64,000 nucleotides of DNA, from assembly GCF_004962245.1 (NCBI RefSeq), contig NZ_SUHQ01000014.1:124001-188000 (forward strand), given 5' to 3'. Each line of letters starts with the position of its first letter. Within the stretch, counting starts at the first letter, position 1. The position numbers were made by a program, and so were the translations under genes. The DNA is from Mesorhizobium sp. Its GTDB lineage: Bacteria; Pseudomonadota; Alphaproteobacteria; Rhizobiales; Rhizobiaceae. The notes under the pieces were generated by a model that saw only the letters and a list, made by a program, of their open reading frames with translations, was not told the DNA's origin and searched no databases. This document shows, one piece after another, positions 58,042-64,000 of this stretch.

Positions 58042-59405
58042 ACGACACCGGCGTCATCGACCGCTTCCTGGAAACCTTTACCAGCTATATCGATTCCGGA
58101 TTTGGCCTGGTCGGCGGCGAGGTCGCCTTTCTCGCCTCCACCCTTATCGTTATCGACATCACGCTCGCCGGCCTGTTCTGGGCCTGGGGCGCTGACGAGG
58201 ACGTGCTGCACCGGCTGGTGAAGAAGACGCTCTATATTGGCTTCTTCGCCTTCATCATCGGCAACTTCAATAGCCTGGCCGGCATCGTCTTCGAAAGCTT
58301 TTCCGGGCTTGGCCTGAAGGCCGGAGGGTCTGCACTTTCGGGCTCGGAACTCCTGCAGCCGGGACGTGTCGCCCAAGTCGGCATCGACGCCGGAAATCCG
58401 ATCCTCGAGGCCGCCAGCCAGCTGATGGGATACGTCTCGTTCTTCGAGAATTTTGTCCAGATCGCGGTTCTGATGGTCGCCTGGGCGATCGTGCTGATTG
58501 CCTTCTTCCTGCTCGCCGTGCAGATCTTCGTGACGCTGATAGAATTCAAGCTGACGACGCTTGCCGGCTTTGTGCTGATCCCTTTCGCACTGTTCAACCG
58601 GACCGCCTTCCTCGCCGAAAAGGTACTCGGCAACATCGTCGCTTCCGGTGTGAAGATTCTTGTGCTCGCCGTGATCGTCGGCATCGGCTCCGGCCTCTTC
58701 GACGAGTTCACTCAAGGGTTCGGCGCCGAACAACCCACGATCACCGATGCGCTGTCGCTTGTGCTGGGCGCCCTGTCGCTGATGGGGCTCTCGATCTTTG
58801 GTCCGGGCATCGCGACAGGACTTGTTTCCGGCGCCCCGCAACTTGGTGCGGGTGCTGCCGTTGGCACGACCCTCGCTGCCGCGGGCGCTGGTGCCGCCGG
58901 CGCGATAGGCGCTCGCGGCGGGTTGGCCGGCGCAGCAGGCGCAGTTGGTGCCGGCGCCCGCACATCGGCTGCTGCAGCACGTGGCGGCGCACATCTTGCC
59001 GGCAACACCTCGACTGCATGGCGGCTTGCCGCGGCCACTTCCGGCCAGAGCGGCGCGGGCTCCATCGCCGCTGGAATGGCAGGTGTCGCCAAGGTGGGCG
59101 CTGGCGCGGCGGCCCAACCAGTGAAGCAGGCAATGTCTCGTGCAGCGTCCACCCTGTCCGCCAGCCACCAAGCTGGCCGCTCGGCCGCGTGGACCGCGAC
59201 CGGTGGAGAACAGCTATCGGGAGCATTTGCGCCAACGCGCACTTCGACTGCTGAACCCGGTTCGGGATCACCGCCGGCATGGGCCGCTCGCATGAAGCGC
59301 GGCCAAGTGATGAGCCATGGCGCCAGCATGGCCGCGCATTCCATCCGATCTGGCGATCAAGGCAGCGGATCGATGAATGTTGCCCTCAACCAGGATGATC
59401 GCTGA
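58038..59405 (+). CDS. trbL: Conjugal transfer protein TrbL (VirB6-like)
   Basis: A 455-aa polytopic inner-membrane protein. It opens NDTGVIDRFLETFTSYIDSG and has six or so membrane helices in the first ~265 residues (for example LMVAWAIVLIAFFLLAVQIF). The C-terminal ~190 residues are a hydrophilic Ala/Gly-rich region (GAAVGTTLAAAGAGAAGAIG), as usual for TrbL. It forms the inner-membrane path of the DNA. The stop overlaps the trbF start by one base. Confidence 0.92.
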   Translation: MNDTGVIDRFLETFTSYIDSGFGLVGGEVAFLASTLIVIDITLAGLFWAWGADEDVLHRLVKKTLYIGFFAFIIGNFNSLAGIVFESFSGLGLKAGGSALSGSELLQPGRVAQVGIDAGNPILEAASQLMGYVSFFENFVQIAVLMVAWAIVLIAFFLLAVQIFVTLIEFKLTTLAGFVLIPFALFNRTAFLAEKVLGNIVASGVKILVLAVIVGIGSGLFDEFTQGFGAEQPTITDALSLVLGALSLMGLSIFGPGIATGLVSGAPQLGAGAAVGTTLAAAGAGAAGAIGARGGLAGAAGAVGAGARTSAAAARGGAHLAGNTSTAWRLAAATSGQSGAGSIAAGMAGVAKVGAGAAAQPVKQAMSRAASTLSASHQAGRSAAWTATGGEQLSGAFAPTRTSTAEPGSGSPPAWAARMKRGQVMSHGASMAAHSIRSGDQGSGSMNVALNQDDR

Positions 59406-60091
59406 TGAATCCCTTCAAACGACCTTCTGTTCGTTACGCAAAAACACCACAGCCGGAGACGCCGTATCAACGTGCCGCGCAGGTCTGGGATGAGCGCATC
59501 GGCTCGGCTCGTGTGCAGGCTAGAAACTGGCGACTGATGGCATTTGGCTCGCTCGTGCTGGTCGGTGGCTTCGCATCCGCCTTGGTTTGGCAATCGACGC
59601 GCGGGTCAGTCGTTCCCTGGGTGGTCCAGCTCGACAAGCTTGGCGAGGCGCAGGCAGTCGCTCCGGCTGTTGCCGACTATCGGCCGACGGATCCGCAGAT
59701 CGCCTGGCATCTCGCCCGCTTCATCGAACAGGTCAGAAGCATCCCTGACGATCCCGTCATCGTCCGCCAGAACTGGCTGCGGGCCTATGACTACACCACG
59801 GATCGCGGCGCCATCTCTCTCAACGCCTATGCCCGCCTCAACGACCCCTTCGCCAAGGTTGGCAAGATCCAGATCGCGATCGAGGTCTCCAGCGTCATCC
59901 GTGCCTCGCCGAACTCGTTCCGTGTCGCCTGGATCGAGCGCCGCTACGATAATGGCAGCTTGGCCAGCACCGAGCGTTGGACCGCCATCCTCACCATTGT
60001 CATTCAACAACCCCGCGATGCCGACCGGCTGAAAGCCAATCCGCTCGGCGTCTACGTCAACGCCATCAACTGGTCGAAGGAACTTTCATGA
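59405..60091 (+). CDS. trbF: Conjugal transfer protein TrbF (VirB8-like)
   Basis: A 228-aa bitopic protein. It has the N-terminal signature KRPSVRYAKTPQPETPYQRA, then QVWDERIGSARVQARNWRLM, one membrane helix (MAFGSLVLVGGFASALVW) and the NTF2-like periplasmic domain with VVPWVVQLDKLGEAQAVAPA. VirB8-type proteins nucleate the channel. The stop overlaps the trbG ATG. Confidence 0.93.
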   Translation: MNPFKRPSVRYAKTPQPETPYQRAAQVWDERIGSARVQARNWRLMAFGSLVLVGGFASALVWQSTRGSVVPWVVQLDKLGEAQAVAPAVADYRPTDPQIAWHLARFIEQVRSIPDDPVIVRQNWLRAYDYTTDRGAISLNAYARLNDPFAKVGKIQIAIEVSSVIRASPNSFRVAWIERRYDNGSLASTERWTAILTIVIQQPRDADRLKANPLGVYVNAINWSKELS

Positions 60092-61152
60092 TGTGTGCAG
60101 CATCGACAAGCAATGCGACGAGACAGATTGTTCGCAACATGACCAGGGCTAACAGCCTTGCTCTGGCACTGATGTCGGCAACGGCACTCGCCGGCTGCGC
60201 CTCGAAAAAGTACACTCCGCCCGAGATCCAATATGATGATGCCAGGCCTGCGGTGCGGAAGGTCGACCCGCCTGGTCCGGTGAAGGTGGTGGAGCTGCCG
60301 AAACCTCTCCCGCTTCCGGGCCAGATGAAGCCGGTCGGAACCAGCAAAGCCAAGGCGGAACCAGGCGATCCCAAACTGCGGATCAGTCAGGCAAACGAGG
60401 CGGCGCGAATGCAGCCGGTTCGCGACGGCTTTATCAACGCGATCCAGCTCTACCCCTGGAGCGAGGGCGCGCTCTACCAGGTCTATGCCGCGCCTGGCCA
60501 GGTCACCGACATCGCGTTGCAGCCCGGCGAACAGCTTGTCGGTACGGGGCCTGTCGCCGCCGGCGACACGGTGCGCTGGATCATCGGTGACACGCAAAGT
60601 GGGGCAGGGGATCGGCAGCAGGTCCACATCCTCGTCAAGCCGACGCGCCCCGATCTCCAGACCAATCTCGTCATCAACAGCGACCGTCGCACCTATCATC
60701 TCGAGCTGCGGTCGACCGAAAAAACCTACATGGCCTCCGTGTCGTGGCAATATCCGCAGGACCAGCTGATCGCGCTGCGGCGCCAGGACGCCCAGGCTTC
60801 CGCCGCGCAGCCGGTCGCTGCCGGCGTCGACATCCAGAAACTCAATTTCCGCTATCGCATCGAGGGCGACGCCGCACCGTGGAAGCCGCTGCGCGCCTTC
60901 GACGACGGCGCAAAGGTCTATATCGAGTTCCCGTCGGGCATTGGTCAGGGAGAGATGCCGCCACTGTTCGTCATCGGCCCATCCGGCGGCTCCGAACTGG
61001 TCAATTACCGCGCCCGGGAAAACTACTATGTGGTGGACCGGCTGTTCGCCGCCGCGGAATTGAGGCTGGGCGACAAAAACTCGGAGCGGCGGGTCAGGAT
61101 CGTGCGCACCGATGGAAACCGGCCGCAGCGTCGCGCGGGGCTGATTCGATGA
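60088..61152 (+). CDS. trbG: Conjugal transfer lipoprotein TrbG (VirB9-like)
   Basis: A 354-aa outer-membrane-complex component. A lipoprotein signal peptide (SLALALMSATALAGCAS, lipobox LAGC) is visible; the internal ATG at 60139 would place the Cys at a more usual distance than ATG 60088, which overlaps the trbF stop. The VirB9/CagX domain includes GALYQVYAAPGQVTDIALQP and NLVINSDRRTYHLELRST. It contacts TrbI in the core complex. Confidence 0.92.
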   Translation: MMCAASTSNATRQIVRNMTRANSLALALMSATALAGCASKKYTPPEIQYDDARPAVRKVDPPGPVKVVELPKPLPLPGQMKPVGTSKAKAEPGDPKLRISQANEAARMQPVRDGFINAIQLYPWSEGALYQVYAAPGQVTDIALQPGEQLVGTGPVAAGDTVRWIIGDTQSGAGDRQQVHILVKPTRPDLQTNLVINSDRRTYHLELRSTEKTYMASVSWQYPQDQLIALRRQDAQASAAQPVAAGVDIQKLNFRYRIEGDAAPWKPLRAFDDGAKVYIEFPSGIGQGEMPPLFVIGPSGGSELVNYRARENYYVVDRLFAAAELRLGDKNSERRVRIVRTDGNRPQRRAGLIR

Positions 61153-62360
61153 GCGACGCCGATATTCCTCCCAACCAGGACATCAGGGCGGAACTGCGCC
61201 TGCGGCCCGAGCCCGCCAGAGTCACCCGGCTGTCGCGTAAGGTGCTGATCGGCCTTGCAGGCGTCGCAAGTGTCGCGATCCTCGGCGCGTTGATCTGGGC
61301 GCTCGACACCAGACGGCACGGCAAAGAGCAGCCCTCCGAACTCTTCACCACTGAAAACCGCACGACGGCCGATGGGTTGCAGACACTGCCGAAGGATTAT
61401 TCAGGCGTTCCCCAGCTTGGACCGCCGCTCCCCGGGGATCTCGGAAGGCCGATCCTGCGCGCGCGGGAGCGTGGAGAGCCGGTCGGGGTGCCGACCATCA
61501 GTGCATCGCGCGCCGATCCGGACGAGCAGCGCCGCCTGACCGAAATCGAGGCCGCGCGCGTCGCAAAACTCTTCACCGACACCAATGCGCACTCAAATCC
61601 GGTGCGACAGAATGCCGGCGCTGGAAATGCCGCGAACACTATGTCCGGCTCGACCCCGCCGGCCGAGCCGCCGGCGCTCGACCCGGGCTCCGCGCAAAAC
61701 ATGCAGGATCGCAAACTCGCCTTCGTCAATGCCCAGCCGGATCGCCGCACCGTCAGTCCCGACCGTCTCGCAGGAAAGGCCTCGCCCTATGTCGTGCAGG
61801 CCGGCACAATCATCCCGGCTGCTCTCATCACCGGCATCCGTTCCGATCTTCCTGGTCAGATCACCGCTCAGGTCACAGAAAACGTCTACGACACCCCGAC
61901 AGGATCATACCTCCTGGTCCCGCAGGGCGCACGCCTGATCGGCCAGTATGACAGCCAAGTGGCCTTCGGTCAGTCGCGCGTGCTGCTGGTCTGGAACCGG
62001 CTTATCATGCCCGACGGCACCTCGGTCGTGCTGGAGCGCCAGCAGGGCGCAGATGCGCAAGGCTTCTCTGGACTTCAGGATGAAGTCGACCATCATTGGG
62101 GCCAGCTCTTCCGAGCCGCCGCTCTCTCGACATTGCTTGGCATCGGGACATCGCTTGGCTCCAGCGACGACGAAAGTGACATCGCCAAGGCCATCCGCGA
62201 AAGCGCGCAGGATTCGGCCACCAATATTGGCCAGCAGATCGTGCGCGATCAGCTCAACGTCCAGCCGACGCTCACAGTCCGGCCCGGCTTCCCGGTCCGC
62301 GTCATCGTCAACCGCGACCTGGTGCTGGCGCCATATGGAAGCGTGAAGGACCGTTCATGA
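61149..62360 (+). CDS. trbI: Conjugal transfer protein TrbI (VirB10-like)
   Basis: A 403-aa protein spanning inner and outer membranes. One N-terminal helix (VLIGLAGVASVAILGALIWA) is followed by a Pro/Thr-rich linker and the conserved C-terminal VirB10 beta-barrel (YVVQAGTIIPAALITGIRSD, GSYLLVPQGARLIGQYDSQV, VRPGFPVRVIVNRDLVLAPY). ATG 61149 overlaps the trbG stop; the large upstream opening is trbG out of frame. The stop overlaps the next small gene (ATGA). Confidence 0.93.
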   Translation: MSDADIPPNQDIRAELRLRPEPARVTRLSRKVLIGLAGVASVAILGALIWALDTRRHGKEQPSELFTTENRTTADGLQTLPKDYSGVPQLGPPLPGDLGRPILRARERGEPVGVPTISASRADPDEQRRLTEIEAARVAKLFTDTNAHSNPVRQNAGAGNAANTMSGSTPPAEPPALDPGSAQNMQDRKLAFVNAQPDRRTVSPDRLAGKASPYVVQAGTIIPAALITGIRSDLPGQITAQVTENVYDTPTGSYLLVPQGARLIGQYDSQVAFGQSRVLLVWNRLIMPDGTSVVLERQQGADAQGFSGLQDEVDHHWGQLFRAAALSTLLGIGTSLGSSDDESDIAKAIRESAQDSATNIGQQIVRDQLNVQPTLTVRPGFPVRVIVNRDLVLAPYGSVKDRS

Positions 62361-62515
62361 CCAGATCAAAACTCTCCTCTATTGCCGATGACCGGCCGGT
62401 CACGATTACGATCGAACTGCCCGCCGTTCATCGCGATCTTGTCGCCTGTGCCGATTGTCTGAACGGTCAACATGTCCGTGTCTCACAAGCAGGAGATGAA
62501 CCATGCCGGATCTGA
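62357..62515 (+). pseudogene. Truncated DUF2274 gene
   Basis: A 52-codon frame starting MTRSKLSSIADDRPVTITIE and LPAVHRDLVACADCLNG. This is the N-terminus of a DUF2274 protein, which normally follows trbI and is ~80-110 residues long. After ~35 residues the similarity stops and the frame ends at 62515. It overlaps the next, complete DUF2274 gene. Probably a remnant of the original copy, disrupted by deletion. Confidence 0.68.
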
Positions 62516-62811
62516 AGCTCGGTCGGCTGCCGAAGGTTGGCGTCGTTCGCATGACCATCATCCTGCCAGAGCCGCTCAAGGAGGAACTCGACCAGTATGC
62601 GGCCGAACATAGCCGGCTGTACGAACCGGTGGACACCGCAGCGCTGATCCCGCACATGCTGGAAGTCTTCGTCCGGTCGGATCGCGGTTGGCGCAGCCGC
62701 AAGGCGAAAGCAGGCCGTGCCCGTCAGCGAGGGACGTCTCCAGCCAACAACACGGCACGGAGCGGCGCCGAACACGATGGCTCCGCCCGAAGCGATCCTG
62801 ACCGCTCCTGA
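62503..62811 (+). CDS. DUF2274 protein
   Basis: A 102-aa DUF2274 protein: MPDLKLGRLPKVGVVRMTII, LPEPLKEELDQYAAEHSRLY, then LIPHMLEVFVRSDRGW and a basic tail (RSRKAKAGRARQRG). The predicted fold is ribbon-helix-helix-like; it may regulate the trb operon. A good SD (CAGGAGATG) precedes ATG 62503. A truncated DUF2274 reading frame sits immediately before it, so the operon carries one and a half copies. Confidence 0.85.
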   Translation: MPDLKLGRLPKVGVVRMTIILPEPLKEELDQYAAEHSRLYEPVDTAALIPHMLEVFVRSDRGWRSRKAKAGRARQRGTSPANNTARSGAEHDGSARSDPDRS

Positions 62812-62888
62812 ACACGATAACACGATCGTCGGCGTGATCGATATGAGCAAGGCGAAGCTGCGCTTGTTCTGCATTGCCCATGCCAGGC

Positions 62889-63164
62889 TTATGGCCGGCC
62901 TGCTTCATCGAGGCTCTCGGAACCGGTCTCCTGGGGCGGGGGAAGGTTGGTCGGTACCGGCCAACCGCGACAGTTCGCGCGGTCGTAAAGACGGCGCGCA
63001 TCGAGCGGGAAAATCCCTTTGGGATGCACTTGCATTTCCCAGATGCGGCATAGCGTGTCTGGCCATCGACAAGGGCCTCGGTCCTGGTGGGTGACCACGC
63101 AAGTCTCGAAGGCGAAATCAAAGGCATCAGGCAGGATGTGGGCGCAATCGGGCTCGCGTACCAA
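62889..63164 (-). CDS. Hypothetical protein, possibly 5'-truncated
   Basis: Coding-like frame (G/C-rich third positions) for about 91 residues from a TTG at 63164: VREPDCAHILPDAFDFAFET, then RWPDTLCRIWEMQVHPKGIF and DARRLYDRANCRGWPVPT. No family recognised. The frame is open further upstream to ~63218, but without an ATG or SD. It starts right where the LysR gene is cut, so it may be the 3' part of a gene joined there by deletion. Confidence 0.4.
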   Translation of the reverse strand: MVREPDCAHILPDAFDFAFETCVVTHQDRGPCRWPDTLCRIWEMQVHPKGIFPLDARRLYDRANCRGWPVPTNLPPPQETGSESLDEAGRP

Positions 63165-63209
63165 GCCCCACCCGGCAGACGCCGACGCCCAGGCCGGCGC
63201 GAAACAAAG

Positions 63210-63626
63210 TCACGATAGACGGCCCGCGGCACGCTTCGCTTCCATGAAGCTCAGGGCGACATCCGGCCTGCTCCGAACGAATTCGGCAACCGCCTGCAGG
63301 AACTCGATTGCGTGCTCTGACACGTCGAAGTCGATAAAGACGCCGCCAGCATGTGCTTCTTGCGTCGTCTCTGCAAAGGCTAGTGTACCGTCGAGATCAG
63401 CCAGGACGCGACGAAGGTTGTGCAGGAGCCTTATGCCGGCTGGGGTCGGTCTGACGCCGCCTGAATGACGCTCGAACAGCACAATTCCAAGCGAGTGCTC
63501 AAGGTCACGGATTCGCCGGCTCAGAGCGGAATGGTGGATACCCACACGTCGAGAAGCTCCGAGAAAACTTCCCTCCTCTGCGACCACAAGTGCGCAATCA
63601 AGCGTTATGAGCTGGATCCGCCGCAT
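63210..63626 (-). pseudogene. Truncated LysR-family regulator
   Basis: 138 codons covering the N-terminal winged HTH (LVVAEEGSFLGASRRVGIHH, SALSRRIRDLEHSLGIVLFE, RHSGGVRPTPAGIRLL), the linker helix and the start of the effector domain (FIDFDVSEHAIEFLQAVAEF). LysR proteins are ~300 residues; the last ~160 are missing and the frame ends at 63210 after EAKRAAGRLS. A LysR gene at the far end of the trb operon is usual in this ICE class. It cannot sense an effector in this form; a residual DNA-binding fragment is possible. Confidence 0.75.
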
Positions 63627-63812
63627 CTCCCTTCCTTCGTCTTGATGCCATTTGGCTCACCGGCTCACCTCTCGAGAGACGATTGTCTCTCTGACCAGTG
63701 AAACAACTGGGCGGCGTAACCTTCTCAGGCCACCTTGCCGGCTTCAATGGTCGGCTGCAGCCGCCTGGTACTCACCTTCCTCCTGTCGCGCGCTCTGATG
63801 AGCATCCACTTG
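63627..63812. other. Non-coding gap right of LysR remnant
   Basis: 186 nt without a recognised gene or repeat. Nothing att-like or tRNA-like was found here, so the right end of the element is not in view. Confidence 0.4.
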
Positions 63813-64000
63813 TCAAAGCTCGCCGATGACGGCCATTGTTTCCTCGTTGCCGATCGTCCGCGGCAGGCCGAGCGGCGTTACTTTCAAATGCAGTTGCGTG
63901 AGGCTTGTGAGCCGATGCTGGTTCGTGCCGATGGCGATCGTATCGCCTCCCTTGCGGACGATGACGCACAGAACGGCATTGGCAACCGCACTCAGCATCC
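63813..64000 (-). CDS. Hypothetical protein (partial at window edge)
   Basis: The C-terminal part of a frame with G/C-rich third positions and plausible protein composition: AVLCVIVRKGGDTIAIGTNQ, then LTQLHLKVTPLGLPRTIG and MAVIGEL before the stop. An ATG lies 3 codons into the window, but the gene may begin outside. No family recognised. Confidence 0.4.
   Translation of the reverse strand, partial: MLSAVANAVLCVIVRKGGDTIAIGTNQHRLTSLTQLHLKVTPLGLPRTIGNEETMAVIGEL

Noticed and set aside
58712..59344. 210-codon Ala/Pro-rich frame antisense to the trbL tail
   Set aside because: Complement of the low-complexity Ala/Gly region of TrbL; not a gene.

Overview
The window looks like a high-GC Rhizobiales chromosome, most likely Mesorhizobium. 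Three things point there: an ABC fructose operon of the Sinorhizobium frc type, a complete glycogen cluster, and a conjugative-element module of the ICEMlSym family. The genus is inferred from gene content only. No tRNA-complete, rRNA or CRISPR locus is present.

Positions 1-33.6 kb are mostly chromosomal. They hold the 3' end of cysNC with cysQ, then a decayed stretch with two VapBC toxin-antitoxin loci (one intact, one with a dead toxin), then a DegT-type aminotransferase. Next is a fructose unit: fructokinase, a frameshifted fucU and a ROK regulator on the minus strand, divergent from frcBCA across a 13-bp-arm palindrome. A co-oriented glycogen run follows (glgP-glgB-glgC-glgA-pgm-glgX plus a GH13 alpha-glucosidase). 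After it come TadG/TadE-like pilus proteins and an oligopeptide ABC transporter whose two ATPases are fused.

Positions 33.9-47.1 kb are one half of an integrative conjugative element. On the minus strand, in transcription order, are DUF932, Toprim, DUF2493, DUF736, a two-frame FseA-type activator, an RdfS/AlpA-like HTH protein, DUF2840, TraF (in frame with a second DUF736), a lytic transglycosylase and the relaxase RlxS. An HTH gene and a tyrosine integrase face right. They end at a terminator and the 3' half of a tRNA-Pro (anticodon CGG), which is the attachment-site remnant.

Positions 47.2-62.8 kb start with a Fic protein and an MntA-HepT toxin-antitoxin module with a third winged-HTH gene. 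A complete P-type type IV secretion operon follows: traG-copG-trbBCDEJKLFGI, then DUF2274 genes. The block ends in a truncated LysR gene and remnants. The relaxase half and the mating-pore half, usually contiguous in this family, are thus separated by the integrase, att site and toxin-antitoxin cargo, which suggests a rearranged or multipartite element.

Functionally, FseA would activate the rdfS/traF/rlxS operon for excision and DNA processing. RlxS would nick at an oriT, possibly the iterated site just upstream of rlxS. TraG would couple the DNA to the Trb channel.
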